From: Variovorax sp. 770b2
GTDB taxonomy: Bacteria > Pseudomonadota > Gammaproteobacteria > Burkholderiales > Burkholderiaceae_C
Reading direction: 5' to 3'
Length of the DNA: 64,000 nucleotides
Assembly: GCF_900115685.1 (NCBI RefSeq)
Contig: NZ_FOXJ01000001.1
Span: 62,001 to 126,000, forward strand
Shown here: positions 17,443-26,905 of the stretch, piece after piece
Position numbering within the stretch: position 1 is the stretch's first letter
Layout: each line of letters starts with the position of its first letter
The notes under the pieces: generated by a model
Databases searched by the model: none
The model's input: the letters and a program-made list of their open reading frames with translations, nothing else
What the model was told of the DNA's origin: nothing
Position numbers and translations under genes: made by a program

Positions 17443-18936
17443 ATGTTGAAGCGACGCACCCTCATGGGCACCGCCATGGCCGCGGCGATCCCGGGCGCCT
17501 TCCTCCCGCTGGCACAGGCGCAGACGGGCAAGAACATGCTGAGCATCGGCATGCCGCTGGAGCCGCCGGGCCTGGACCCGACCACGGGCGCCGCGTCGGC
17601 CATTGCGGAGATCGCGCAATACAACATCTTCGAGACGCTCACCAAGGTCAACGCCGACGGCTCGGTCACGCCGATGCTCGCCGAGAGCTGGTCGTCGTCG
17701 CCCGACATGAAGACCTTCGTCTTCAAGCTGCGCCGCGGCGTGCGCTTCGAGAACGGGCAGCCCTTCAACGCGGCCACGGTCAAGTTCTCGTTCGACCGCG
17801 CGGGCGGCGCCAAGAGCACGAACAAGGACAAGCGCTTCTTCAGCGAGATCGGCACCGTGGTGCTCGACGAGTACACGGTGGGCGTCAACAGCACGCTGTC
17901 CAACCCCGACCTGCCGTTCATGCTCGGACAGTCGACCGCCTGCATCGTCGAGCCCAAGAGCGCCGAGACGAATGCGACCGCGCCCGTGGGCACCGGCCCC
18001 TACAAGCTGGGCGCCTGGCAGCGCGGCGCCTCGTGCACGCTGGTGAAGTCGCCGACGTACCGTGACCCGAACCTTGCGAAGGTCGAGAAGTTCGTCTTCC
18101 GCTTCATGTCCGACACCGCCGCGCAGACCGCCGCGTTGATGGCGAACGACATCGACATCTTCCCGCGCGCGGGCACCCGCTCGGTCGCGCAGTTCAAGGG
18201 CAACCCGCGCTTCCAGGTGCTGGAGGTGGGCACGCGCGGCAAGGTGATCCTCACCATCAACAACCGCAAGAAGCCGCTGGACGACGTGCGCGTGCGCCGC
18301 GCGATCCTGGCGGCGCTGGACCGCAACACGATCGTCCAGGGCGCGGCGGATGGCTTCGGCAAGCCCATCGGCAGCCACTACGCGATGGGTTCGCCGGGCT
18401 TCATCGACACGACCGCGATGAACCCCTACGACGTCGAGAAGGCCAAGCGCCTGCTGGCCGAGGCCGGCGTGAAGACGCCGCTCGAACTGCGACTGACGCT
18501 GCCGCCGCCTTCGTACGCACGGCAGGGCGGCGAGATGATCGCTGCGCAGCTGGCGCAGATCGGCATCCACGTGAAGATCCAGAACGTCGAGTGGGCGCAG
18601 TGGCTGAGCGGCACCTTCGGCGGCGCGCACGACTTCGACCTCACGATGGTCGCGCACGTGGAGCCCTTCGACCTGGTGAAGTACACCGAGCCCGACTACT
18701 ACTGGGGCTACGACTCGAAGAAATTCCGCGACACGTTCGTCGCGATCCAGAACGAAGAGAACAAGAAGCGCCGCGCCGACCTGCTGGCCGAGGCGCAGCG
18801 GCAACTCGCGACCGATGCGGTCAACGGCTTTCTCTACCAGGCGGTGTTTCCCACCATCGCGCGCAAGGAGGTCAAGGGCCTGTGGGCCAGCATGCCGATC
18901 GTGGTGAACGACCTGGCCGCCATTTCCTGGAGCTGA
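17443..18936 (+). CDS. Periplasmic substrate-binding protein (family 5)
   Basis: A 497-residue solute-binding protein. The N-terminus has a twin-Arg-like KRRTLMG followed by a hydrophobic stretch and AQAQ, so a Tat or Sec signal peptide of about 26 residues is likely. The mature part shows the SBP_bac_5 pattern: PPGLDPTTG, then YNIFETLTKVNADGSVTPMLAESW near 63-86, and LRRGVRFENGQPFNA. It delivers ligand to the DppBCDF-like complex encoded just upstream. The ATG at 17443 has GGAGAT at the right distance. The ligand is unknown; in a locus with an amidase an amide-containing compound is plausible. Confidence 0.9.
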   Translation: MLKRRTLMGTAMAAAIPGAFLPLAQAQTGKNMLSIGMPLEPPGLDPTTGAASAIAEIAQYNIFETLTKVNADGSVTPMLAESWSSSPDMKTFVFKLRRGVRFENGQPFNAATVKFSFDRAGGAKSTNKDKRFFSEIGTVVLDEYTVGVNSTLSNPDLPFMLGQSTACIVEPKSAETNATAPVGTGPYKLGAWQRGASCTLVKSPTYRDPNLAKVEKFVFRFMSDTAAQTAALMANDIDIFPRAGTRSVAQFKGNPRFQVLEVGTRGKVILTINNRKKPLDDVRVRRAILAALDRNTIVQGAADGFGKPIGSHYAMGSPGFIDTTAMNPYDVEKAKRLLAEAGVKTPLELRLTLPPPSYARQGGEMIAAQLAQIGIHVKIQNVEWAQWLSGTFGGAHDFDLTMVAHVEPFDLVKYTEPDYYWGYDSKKFRDTFVAIQNEENKKRRADLLAEAQRQLATDAVNGFLYQAVFPTIARKEVKGLWASMPIVVNDLAAISWS

Positions 18937-18940
18937 TGCC

Positions 18941-20341
18941 ATGACGAAGCCCCTGTATTCCCTGAGCGCCGCCGAACTCGGCGCGGCCTATCGCGGCAAG
19001 GAACTCTCGCCGGTCGAGGTGGTGCGCGCGGTCAACGAGCGCATCGCGGCGCTGGAGCCCAAGCTGCACGCGACCTGGCTCTTCCGCCCCGAACTCGCAC
19101 TGGAGCAGGCGCGCGCTTCGGAAGCGCGCTGGCTGGCCGGCACGCCGCGCGGCGCGCTCGACGGCGTGCCCGTGACCATCAAGGACAACCTTGCGACCGC
19201 GGGCGACCCGATGCCGCTGGGCACCGCGGCTTACGACCTCGTGCCGATGGCGGACGATTCGCCACCGGCCGCCCGCCTGAAGCAGGACGGCACCGTGCTC
19301 GTGGCCAAGACCACGATGCCCGACGTCGGCATGCTGTCGTCCGGTCTCTCGACCTTCCATGAACTCTCGCGCAACCCGTGGGACCTCTCGCGCACGCCCG
19401 GCGGCTCCAGTGCGGGCGCCGGTGCGGCCGCCGCCGCGGGCTACGGCCCGCTGCATGCGGGCACCGACATCGGCGGTTCGCTGCGCCTGCCCGCGAGCTG
19501 GTGCGGCATCTTCACGCTCAAGCCTAGCTTCGGCCGCATTCCGCTGAGCACGCCCTACATGGGCCGTTGCGCCGGACCGATGACGCGCACCGTGGAAGAC
19601 GCCGCGCTGATGATGCAGTCCGTCGCCCAGCCCGACAGCCGCGACTACTCGGAGCTGCCGCCGCCCGTCATCGACTGGCTGGCCTTCGACGTCGATGCCT
19701 CCTTCCTCGCGGGCAAGCGCGTGGGCCTCTTGATGGACGCAGGCTGCGGCCTGCCGCTCGATCCGCAGATCCGCGAGGCGGTGCTGCGCGCGGCGAAGAA
19801 GATCGAGGCAGCCGGCGCCCACGTCGAGGACATGAAGCCCTTCATGACGCCGAAGATGCTGCAGGGCATGGACCACTTCTGGCGCATGCGCTCGCTGACC
19901 GACCTGCGCGCCATGGCGCCCAAGCGCCGCGCGAAGATGCTGCCTTACATCGACGCCTGGGCCGAAAGCGCGGCCGGCTTCTCGGGCGCGCACATCTTCG
20001 ATGCCTACAGCCAGTTCATCGCCACGCGCGCGGCCACCATCGCGGCGACCGTGGGCTTCGACTTCGTGATCTCGCCGGTGTCGCCCAACATGCCCGCGCC
20101 CGCGGAACACGCCTCGCCGACGAACGACCCGCTGCGGTCGCTGGAGCACATCGGCTTCACTGTCCCCTACAACATGTCGGAACAGCCGGCGTCGTCGGTC
20201 AACTGCGGCTACTCGGACGAGGGCCTGCCCATCGGCCTGCAGGTTGCGGGAAGGCGCTTCGACGACCTGGGCGTTCTGCAGTTCAGCCGCGCCTTCGAGC
20301 TCATCCGCGACGCGCAGAAGCCCTGGCCCGAACTCCAGTGA
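18941..20341 (+). CDS. Amidase (amidase-signature family)
   Basis: A 466-residue amidohydrolase of the amidase-signature superfamily, which hydrolyses carboxamides to acids. The catalytic Ser-cisSer-Lys triad is visible: Lys in TIKDNLA (about 81), Ser in TPGGSSAGAG (about 154-157) and the nucleophile Ser in DIGGSLRLP (about 180). It follows the binding protein by four bases and precedes an aldehyde dehydrogenase. It probably acts on the imported compound. Glutamyl-tRNA amidotransferase subunit A is less likely, since no GatB or GatC lies nearby. Confidence 0.88.
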   Translation: MTKPLYSLSAAELGAAYRGKELSPVEVVRAVNERIAALEPKLHATWLFRPELALEQARASEARWLAGTPRGALDGVPVTIKDNLATAGDPMPLGTAAYDLVPMADDSPPAARLKQDGTVLVAKTTMPDVGMLSSGLSTFHELSRNPWDLSRTPGGSSAGAGAAAAAGYGPLHAGTDIGGSLRLPASWCGIFTLKPSFGRIPLSTPYMGRCAGPMTRTVEDAALMMQSVAQPDSRDYSELPPPVIDWLAFDVDASFLAGKRVGLLMDAGCGLPLDPQIREAVLRAAKKIEAAGAHVEDMKPFMTPKMLQGMDHFWRMRSLTDLRAMAPKRRAKMLPYIDAWAESAAGFSGAHIFDAYSQFIATRAATIAATVGFDFVISPVSPNMPAPAEHASPTNDPLRSLEHIGFTVPYNMSEQPASSVNCGYSDEGLPIGLQVAGRRFDDLGVLQFSRAFELIRDAQKPWPELQ

Positions 20342-20363
20342 ACCCCATCCAAAGAGAGACGAG

Positions 20364-21815
20364 ATGACCGCAGCAACCCACTACATCGACGGCGGCCGTG
20401 TGGCTTCGCAGGGCGCCGAAACCATCGCCGTGATCGACCCGAGCGACGGGCAGCGCTTCGGCGAAATCGCACGCGGCACCGCAGCGGATGTGGACGCTGC
20501 CGTCCGCGCAGCACGCCGCGCCATGGGCGAGAACTTCGACGGCCCCTGGGGCGCGATGACCGCGCTCGAACGCGGCCGCCTGCTGGCCAGGCTGGGCGCC
20601 GCGGTGATGCACCACCACGAGGAACTCGCGCAGCTCGAAGCCCGCGACACCGGCAAGGCGCTGCGCGTGGCACGCAACGACGCCACCGCGCTCGCGCGCT
20701 ACTTCGAGTACTACGCCGGCGCCTGCGACAAGCTGCACGGCGACACGCTGCCCTACGAGCGCGGTTACACGGTGCTCACGGTGCGCATGCCGCACGGCGT
20801 GACCGGGCACATCATTCCCTGGAACTACCCGATGCAGATCGCGGGCCGCAGCGTGGGCGCATCGCTCGCGGCCGGCAACGCCTGCGTGGTCAAGCCGGCA
20901 GAGGACGCGAGCCTGTCGCTGCTGCGCCTGGCGGAAATCGCGACCGAGGTGGGCTTTCCTGCCGGCGCGCTCAACGTGGTGACCGGGTATGGCCGGGAGG
21001 CGGGCGCGGCGCTGTGCGCGCATCCGGGCATCGACCACATCTCGTTCACGGGTTCGACCGTCACGGGCCGCAGCGTCGGCCTGGCTGCTGCCGAGCGGCA
21101 TTGCCCCGTCACGCTGGAGCTGGGCGGCAAGTCGCCGCAGCTGGTGTTCGCCGACGCCGACCTCGATGCGGCCGTGCCCGTGCTTCTCAACGCGATCATC
21201 CAGAACGCCGGCCAGACCTGCTCGGCCGGCAGCCGCGTGTTGGTCGAACAATCGGTATACGAAGAGGTCGTGAAGCGGCTGGCCGAACGCTTTGCAGCCG
21301 TGCGCTCGGGCCCGCCCGCCGACGACCTCGACATGGGCCCGCTGATCAACGAAAAGCAGTTCCGCCAGGTGCGCGACATGGTCGCGACCGCCGAGGCGAA
21401 CGGCCTGAAGGTGGCGGCGCGCGGCACGGTGTCGCCGAACGCATCGGCCAGCGGCTACTACCAGGAGGCCGTGCTGTTCCGCGACGTGCCCGCCGACAGC
21501 GAACTCGCGCAGCGCGAGGTCTTCGGCCCCGTGCTGGCCGTGATGCCCTTCGCCGACGAGGCCGAGGCCATTCGCCTGGCCAACGGCACCGACTTCGGCC
21601 TTGTGGCCGGTGTGTGGACGCGCGACGGCGGCCGGCAACTGCGCGTGGCGAACAAGCTGCACTGCGGGCAGGTCTTCATCAACAACTACGGCGCGGCGGG
21701 CGGCGTGGAACTGCCGTTCGGTGGCGTCAAGTCGAGTGGCTTCGGTCGCGAGAAGGGTTTCGAAGCCCTGCTAGGCTTCACGACCCTCAAGACCATCGCC
21801 ATCAAACACGGGTGA
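20364..21815 (+). CDS. NAD(P)-dependent aldehyde dehydrogenase
   Basis: A 483-residue ALDH-superfamily enzyme that oxidises an aldehyde to the acid. It shows PWNYPMQ, the nucleotide-binding FTGSTVTGR, the general base Glu in LELGGKSP (about 252) and the catalytic Cys in NAGQTCSAGSR (about 285). The start at 20364 follows AGAGAGACGAG. Its position between an amidase and a beta-hydroxyacid dehydrogenase suggests successive steps of one catabolic route. The aldehyde itself cannot be read from sequence. Confidence 0.9.
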   Translation: MTAATHYIDGGRVASQGAETIAVIDPSDGQRFGEIARGTAADVDAAVRAARRAMGENFDGPWGAMTALERGRLLARLGAAVMHHHEELAQLEARDTGKALRVARNDATALARYFEYYAGACDKLHGDTLPYERGYTVLTVRMPHGVTGHIIPWNYPMQIAGRSVGASLAAGNACVVKPAEDASLSLLRLAEIATEVGFPAGALNVVTGYGREAGAALCAHPGIDHISFTGSTVTGRSVGLAAAERHCPVTLELGGKSPQLVFADADLDAAVPVLLNAIIQNAGQTCSAGSRVLVEQSVYEEVVKRLAERFAAVRSGPPADDLDMGPLINEKQFRQVRDMVATAEANGLKVAARGTVSPNASASGYYQEAVLFRDVPADSELAQREVFGPVLAVMPFADEAEAIRLANGTDFGLVAGVWTRDGGRQLRVANKLHCGQVFINNYGAAGGVELPFGGVKSSGFGREKGFEALLGFTTLKTIAIKHG

Positions 21816-21819
21816 ACCC

Positions 21820-22731
21820 ATGAATACGAACGCACAAGAAGCACAACAAGAGTCCCGCCGCGTCGGCCTGGTCGGTGTCGGCCTGATGGGCAGCGGCATC
21901 GCGCAGAACATCGTCAAGCACGGCCACCGGCTGACCATCCTCGATCACCCCGGCAACCAGCCCGTCGGCGCGCTGCTCGCGGCCGGCGCCACGGCGGTGT
22001 CGGACGTGACGGCACTGGCCGCCGATGTCGACGTGCTGATCCTCTGCGTCACCGGCACGCCGCAGGTCGAGGCCGTGATGCTCGGCAAGGATGGAAAGGG
22101 GGGCGCGCTCGCCAGCCTGCGCCCCGGCACCGTGGTGATCGACTGCTCCACCGCCGTGCCCGACTCCACCACCAAGGTCGCCGAGGCCGTGCAGGCCAGG
22201 GGCGGCAAGTTCCTCGATGCGCCGATGACGCGCACCGCCAAGGAAGCCGCAGAAGGCCGGCTCAACCTGCTGGTGGGCGGCGATGCAGAGGTGCTGGCCT
22301 CGTGCCTGCCGCTCCTGCGCTGCTTTGCCGAGAACATCACGCACGTGGGCGGCATCGGCGCGGGCCATGCGATGAAGCTGCTGCACAACTTCGTGTCGCT
22401 CGGCACCGTCGCGCTGCTGTGCGAAGCGGCTGCCTGCGCAGAGCGCGCCGGCGTGGCGCCCGATGTGTTCGTGGAGGTGCTGGCCAAGGGCGGCGGCAAC
22501 GGCGTGGCGCTGGAACGCGTCAAGCCCAAGCTCCTGACCGGCAGCACCGATTCGCTGAAGTTCTCGATGGCCAATGCCAAGAAGGACCTGGGCTACTACA
22601 ACGACATGGCGCAGCAATCGTCGGCCAGCCACGGCATCGCGCAAGCCGTCGAGAAGCTGCTGACGCACGGCATCGACACCTTCGGTCCCGATCGCATGGT
22701 GCTGGACCTCGTCGAAGCGCTGAAGAAGTAA
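21820..22731 (+). CDS. Beta-hydroxyacid dehydrogenase (3-hydroxyisobutyrate dehydrogenase family)
   Basis: A 303-residue NAD(P)-dependent dehydrogenase. The Rossmann motif GLVGVGLMGSGI lies at about 16-27, the substrate-binding LDAPMTRTAKEAAEG near 132-146, and the catalytic Lys in GHAMKLLHN near 185. The family includes 3-hydroxyisobutyrate, tartronate semialdehyde and related reductases. It is the last plus-strand gene of the catabolic run, four bases after the aldehyde dehydrogenase. It would interconvert a hydroxyacid and its semialdehyde, which fits with the ALDH next to it. Confidence 0.88.
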   Translation: MNTNAQEAQQESRRVGLVGVGLMGSGIAQNIVKHGHRLTILDHPGNQPVGALLAAGATAVSDVTALAADVDVLILCVTGTPQVEAVMLGKDGKGGALASLRPGTVVIDCSTAVPDSTTKVAEAVQARGGKFLDAPMTRTAKEAAEGRLNLLVGGDAEVLASCLPLLRCFAENITHVGGIGAGHAMKLLHNFVSLGTVALLCEAAACAERAGVAPDVFVEVLAKGGGNGVALERVKPKLLTGSTDSLKFSMANAKKDLGYYNDMAQQSSASHGIAQAVEKLLTHGIDTFGPDRMVLDLVEALKK

Positions 22732-22737
22732 AGCGCC

Positions 22738-22770
22738 TTGCTCGCGCTACGGCACGTAGCGCGAGAGCAA
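22738..22770. terminator. Candidate hairpin between convergent genes
   Basis: An inverted repeat of about 14 bp (TTGCTCGCGCTACG with CGTAGCGCGAGAGCAA, two unpaired bases, three-base loop) lies just after the dehydrogenase stop. It overlaps the last codons of the convergent LysR gene. There is no T run, so it may act only weakly as a two-way terminator or as an mRNA 3' stabiliser. Confidence 0.35.
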
Positions 22771-23634
22771 ATGATCGACCAGGCGGCGCTGCGGAAAAGT
22801 CAGCGTCTCCTGCCGCGTGCAGAGGTACATGCGGCGTGACGCCCACGCGTCCGACAGGTTCAAAAAGCGCAGGCCCATTTCCTTGCGGTAGGTGGCCGCC
22901 GCGCCCTCGGGCAGGATGCCCACGCCCATGCCGGCCTCGATCATCCGGCACACCGCCTCGAAGCTCTTGACCTTCACGCGCAGGCGCAGCACCTTGCGTG
23001 CGGCGACCGCCGCGTCCTCGATGGTGCGGGCAATGGCCGAGTCGTTCTCCAGGCCCACGAAATCGAAATCGAGCAACTCCGCGAACGACACCTCGCGGTT
23101 GCGGTACGGGTGCTTGCGGTGGACGATGGCCACCAGCCTGTCCATGCGATAGGGGATGAAGTTGAGCGTGGTGTCCGCCGTGTCGCCGGTGATCACGCCG
23201 ACATCGGCATGCCGGTCGCGGATCGCCTGCACGATCCACACGCTGCGGTGCTCTTCCACGTCGACGCGAATCTCCGGATAGCTCCGGCGAAAGCTCGCCA
23301 CGTCGTCGGGCAGGAACTGGCCCATCGCCGATGCATTGGCCTGCAGCCGCACGCGGCCGGTCGCGCCCTGTGCGTAGTCCGAGAGATCGGCGCGCATGCG
23401 GTCGACGTCGCGCAGGATGAGCCGCGCGTGGATGGCCAGCGACTCGCCCGCGCCGGTCACCGTCACGCCCTTGGAGGTGCGCTGGAAAAGCGGCACGCCG
23501 AACTCCGTCTCGAGCATGCGGATGCGCCGGCTCGCGGCCGACAGCACGAGGTGGTGCTCCTCGGCCGCCTTCGACAGGCTGCCGGATTCCAGGGCGCTCA
23601 GGAAGAGTGCGAGGGAGTCGAGGTCGGGCCGCAT
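22747..23634 (-). CDS. LysR-family transcriptional regulator
   Basis: A 295-residue regulator. The N-terminal winged helix-turn-helix (about 1-60) contains LSKAAEEHHLVLSAASRRI and GVPLFQR; a LysR substrate-binding domain spans about 90-290. The start at 23634 gives the usual LysR length. It lies 8 bases downstream of the hydratase-like gene on the same strand and convergent with the catabolic run, so it probably controls that locus in response to a pathway acid. It is not adjacent to the probable main promoter region at 12.4-12.65 kb. Confidence 0.92.
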   Translation of the reverse strand: MRPDLDSLALFLSALESGSLSKAAEEHHLVLSAASRRIRMLETEFGVPLFQRTSKGVTVTGAGESLAIHARLILRDVDRMRADLSDYAQGATGRVRLQANASAMGQFLPDDVASFRRSYPEIRVDVEEHRSVWIVQAIRDRHADVGVITGDTADTTLNFIPYRMDRLVAIVHRKHPYRNREVSFAELLDFDFVGLENDSAIARTIEDAAVAARKVLRLRVKVKSFEAVCRMIEAGMGVGILPEGAAATYRKEMGLRFLNLSDAWASRRMYLCTRQETLTFPQRRLVDHLLSRYVP

Positions 23635-23642
23635 CGATCCGT

Positions 23643-24437
23643 TCAGCGCAGGGTGATCTCGAGCGAATCGAACGGCGCCTCGAATTCGGCGCGCCAGGTT
23701 TCGCCGGGCACGATGGGCCAGGCGTCGGTCCAGGTGCCGGTGGTGATCACCTCGCCGGGCTGCAGCGCGGGTGCGCCGGGGCAGGCTTGCAGTTCCTGCA
23801 CGAAGTGGCGGAGCGCGTGCAGCGGACCGTCGAGCACGTTGACGCCGGTGCCTTCGTCGATGGGCGCATCGCCCTTCAACAACCGGAGGCGCGTCGCGGC
23901 CAGCTTGTCGTCGAGCTCGGCGCCGGTGCCCGCGAACTGGCGAACGGGTGTTTCGCGGCCGACCAGCAGGCGCGCATGCAAGGCGCCGTCGGCCACGGTT
24001 TCCGCGGCGGTGAATTTCCAGGCGCTGTGCGACTGCACGATCTCGAAACCAGGCGCCAGCCATTCGATGCAGCCGAAGAGCTGTTCCAGCGTGGCATCGC
24101 GCGGCGGTGTTGCGGCAATGCCGAAGACGATTTCCGGCTCGATCCGGGGCTGAAGGGTGCCGGTGAGGTCCACCGTTCCCCGGCCATCGCAGCGCGTGAG
24201 CGTCGTGTTCCATACCGGTCCCCAGATCGGCCCGAACACGCCGTAGCGCTGCCAGATCGTGCGGTTGGTGAAGCCGATCTTGTAGCCCACCGGCCGCTCG
24301 CCGCGCGCGAGCCTGAGGGCCCGCAGCGCGAGTGCGTCCTGGTAGGCGGCGGCAACGTCGGCGGGGCCGCGGGCGGGACGGTCGGCAGGCCACGGCGCGG
24401 CCGTGTCGTAGTGGGCGAGCAGGGCTTCGGGGGTCAT
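23643..24437 (-). CDS. 2-keto-4-pentenoate hydratase / fumarylacetoacetase-like protein
   Basis: A 264-residue protein resembling the MhpD/hydratase branch of the FAH family. It has the VGYKIGFTNRTIWQRYG substrate and metal region near 48-64, IEPEIVFG near 99-106 (metal-binding Glu pair) and TTGTWTDAWP near 235-244. Such enzymes hydrate 2-hydroxypentadienoate-type acids or decarboxylate oxaloacetate-like acids. It is co-transcribed with the LysR gene and divergent from the small membrane protein downstream. Its link to the amidase/ALDH pathway is inference from position. Confidence 0.8.
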   Translation of the reverse strand: MTPEALLAHYDTAAPWPADRPARGPADVAAAYQDALALRALRLARGERPVGYKIGFTNRTIWQRYGVFGPIWGPVWNTTLTRCDGRGTVDLTGTLQPRIEPEIVFGIAATPPRDATLEQLFGCIEWLAPGFEIVQSHSAWKFTAAETVADGALHARLLVGRETPVRQFAGTGAELDDKLAATRLRLLKGDAPIDEGTGVNVLDGPLHALRHFVQELQACPGAPALQPGEVITTGTWTDAWPIVPGETWRAEFEAPFDSLEITLR

Positions 24438-24506
24438 CGAATCAGTCTACATGCCACGGGGGCGCGGTCACAACCATGTCACGCTGCGCGTGGCACCCTC
24501 GCGGCC

Positions 24507-24974
24507 TTGGAAACACAACGCCGCATTCACCTGCGACCCGCTCTCGGCGCATGGGCGGTTGCCTGCCTGATGGTGCTGGCGGTTGCATGGCACTTCATGG
24601 CGAAAACTCCGCAGGTGACAGGCGCTGCGCTGGAGATCCGCTGGCACGGCAACGGCATCGTCCTGCAGGGCGCGGTGAGGGATGTGGCCACGCAACGCGC
24701 ACTGGCCGAGGGTGCGGCTGCACGGCTCGGCGGCGAGACCGACCAGGTGGTGGACTGGCTCGACATCGTGCCTTCCGCGTTGCCGGTGGCGGACGCCGCG
24801 GCGCTGGCCGAACTCATCCGCCTCGGGCAGGAAGGCTGGCACCTGCAGCGGCGGCCGAAGGACGGATGGCTGGCGGTACAGTCGCTCTCCGACGATCGAA
24901 GTACCCGGGCCCGCGCACTGCTGCGCAGCGCGTTCGGCCCCGAGGTTTCGATGGAGTTGGTGGCGTTGCCCTGA
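24507..24974 (+). CDS. Small membrane-anchored protein with BON-like periplasmic part
   Basis: About 155 residues from a TTG start at 24507; there is no in-frame ATG before the hydrophobic segment, so TTG is preferred but not proven. A single membrane segment at about 12-30 (ALGAWAVACLMVLAVAWHF) precedes a periplasmic part. This reads EIRWHGNGIVLQGAVRDVATQRAL and so on, resembling a BON domain (a small fold tied to envelope or lipid binding). It is transcribed divergently from the hydratase gene, 69 bases away. No further function can be given. Confidence 0.55.
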   Translation: METQRRIHLRPALGAWAVACLMVLAVAWHFMAKTPQVTGAALEIRWHGNGIVLQGAVRDVATQRALAEGAAARLGGETDQVVDWLDIVPSALPVADAAALAELIRLGQEGWHLQRRPKDGWLAVQSLSDDRSTRARALLRSAFGPEVSMELVALP

Positions 24975-25059
24975 GCCCCCGCGCGGACGAGGGCTGGTCA
25001 CGCCGCCGTCATGTCCCGTGGCCAGCATGCGCTGCATTCCAATACGGAGGAGAAGATCC

Positions 25060-26889
25060 ATGCATTCATCGTTGAAGCATCTCGCGCTCGCGGGTGTCGT
25101 CCTGGCCACGTTGTCCGCCTGCGGCGGCAGCGACAACTCGGGCAATTTCTTTCCCTTTCTTCCGCCGGCGCCCCCGCCCGCACCGGCGCCTCCTCCCGCG
25201 CCGGCCACGCCCGGCAGCATCGAGGTGAAGCTCATCGCCTTCAACGACCTGCATGGCAACCTGGAGCCGCCCAATCTCTCGATCACCGCGCCTGCCGCCG
25301 GCGGCGGCACGGTGCCGGTGCCCGCGGGCGGCGCGGCCTACCTGGCGTCGGCCATCGCGTCGCTCAAGGCGAAGAACGGGAACAACGCGGTGGTGTCGGC
25401 CGGCGACATGATCGGCGCCTCGCCGCTGGTGTCGGCGCTGTTCCTGGACGAATCGACCATCGAAGCGGTGAACGCGATGAAGATCGACTTCAACGCCGTG
25501 GGCAACCACGAGTTCGACAAGGGCCAGACCGAGCTGCTGCGCATGAAGAACGGCGGCTGTGCCAAGAACACGGCGCTCGAGCCCTGCCGCGTGAACAAGG
25601 CCTTTCCGGGCGCGAACTTCGGCTTCCTCGCGGCCAACACGGTGAAGACCGATGGCAACACGCTGTTCCCCGCCACCGGCATGAAGAGCTTCACCAAGGA
25701 CGGCGCCACGGTGAAGGTGGCCTTCATCGGCATGACGCTCAAGGGCACGCCCAACATCGTGACGCCCGCCGGCGTTGCGGGCCTGAGCTTCAAGGACGAG
25801 GCGGACACGGCCAACGCGCTGATCCCGCAACTGAAGGCGCAGGGCGCGGACGCCATCGTCGTGGTGATCCACGAAGGCGGCACCACCACGGTCGGCTACA
25901 ACGACAAGAGCTGCGCGGGCCTGAGTGGCGACATCCTGCCGATCCTGAACAAGCTGGACACGGCGGTCGACGTGGTGATCTCGGGCCACACGCACCGCTC
26001 GTACGTCTGCGACTACGGCAAGACCAACCCGGCCAAGCCCTTCCTGCTGACGAGCGCGGGCCAGTACGGCACGCTGCTCACCGACATCGACCTCACCATC
26101 GACACCCGCACGCGCAAGGTGACGGCCAAGGCGGCCGACAACGTCATCGTGCAGGGCGAGGCCTTCACCAGCGGCCCCACCACCGTCGCGCTGACCGACC
26201 AGTACCCCGTGTTCGGCAAGAACCAGGAAGTGGTCGCGCTCATCAGCCAGTACCTTGCGATCGCCGGGCCGCTGGTGCAGCGCGTCGTGGGCTCGCTCAC
26301 CGCCACGGCCACGCGCACGCTGACGCCATCCAAGGAAAGCGTGCTGGGCGACCTGATCGCCGATGCGCAGCTGGCCGCCACCAGCCCGGCGGGCAAGGGC
26401 GCCGCGCAGATCGCCTTCATGAACCCGGGTGGCGTGCGCGCCGACTTGGCGCCCGCACAGGGCGGCAGCGTGACCTACGGCCAGATCTTCGCGGTGCAGC
26501 CCTTCGGCAACAGCCTGGTGGTGAAGACGATGACGGGCGCGCAGATCAAGGCCGTGCTGGAGCAGCAGTTCAACAGCGGCTCGAACACGCCGGCCGCCCC
26601 GAAGGTGCTGCTGCCTTCGCGCGGCTTGACCTACAGCTACAGCGCCTCGGCGCCCGGCGGCGCGCGCGTGAGCAACATGGCACTGAACGGAACCGCCATC
26701 GATCCGGCGGCGAACTACCGGGTGACGATGAATAGCTTCCTGGCCACCGGTGGCGACAACTTCACCGTGTTCAACCAGGGCACCGACGTGCTCGGCGGCG
26801 ACCAGGACGTGGACGCGCTGGAGGCCTACATCAAGGCGAACAGCCCGCTCGCGCCACCGGTGACCGATCGCATCACGCTCCTGCCTTGA
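25060..26889 (+). CDS. 5'-nucleotidase/UshA-like metallophosphatase lipoprotein
   Basis: A 609-residue exported nucleotidase. A lipoprotein signal with lipobox LSAC (Cys about 22) is followed by a Pro/Ala-rich linker. The calcineurin-type metal motifs are FNDLHGN, SAGDMIG, VGNHEFDKG and SGHTHRS, and the C-terminal 5'-nucleotidase domain begins after about 400 (ESVLGDLIADA, NPGGVRADL). It would release phosphate and nucleosides from nucleotides outside the inner membrane. The start has a strong GGAGGA site. It is about 20% longer than E. coli UshA's core because of the linker and extra loops. It stands alone. Confidence 0.9.
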   Translation: MHSSLKHLALAGVVLATLSACGGSDNSGNFFPFLPPAPPPAPAPPPAPATPGSIEVKLIAFNDLHGNLEPPNLSITAPAAGGGTVPVPAGGAAYLASAIASLKAKNGNNAVVSAGDMIGASPLVSALFLDESTIEAVNAMKIDFNAVGNHEFDKGQTELLRMKNGGCAKNTALEPCRVNKAFPGANFGFLAANTVKTDGNTLFPATGMKSFTKDGATVKVAFIGMTLKGTPNIVTPAGVAGLSFKDEADTANALIPQLKAQGADAIVVVIHEGGTTTVGYNDKSCAGLSGDILPILNKLDTAVDVVISGHTHRSYVCDYGKTNPAKPFLLTSAGQYGTLLTDIDLTIDTRTRKVTAKAADNVIVQGEAFTSGPTTVALTDQYPVFGKNQEVVALISQYLAIAGPLVQRVVGSLTATATRTLTPSKESVLGDLIADAQLAATSPAGKGAAQIAFMNPGGVRADLAPAQGGSVTYGQIFAVQPFGNSLVVKTMTGAQIKAVLEQQFNSGSNTPAAPKVLLPSRGLTYSYSASAPGGARVSNMALNGTAIDPAANYRVTMNSFLATGGDNFTVFNQGTDVLGGDQDVDALEAYIKANSPLAPPVTDRITLLP

Positions 26890-26905
26890 GCGAGCGCGGC
26901 CTCGA

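Noticed and set aside
22747..24393. A single 548-codon fusion of the hydratase region and the LysR gene
   Set aside because: The N-terminal part is Arg/Ala-rich frame-shifted sequence of the hydratase gene. The LysR domain starts cleanly at 23634 and the hydratase is intact in another frame.
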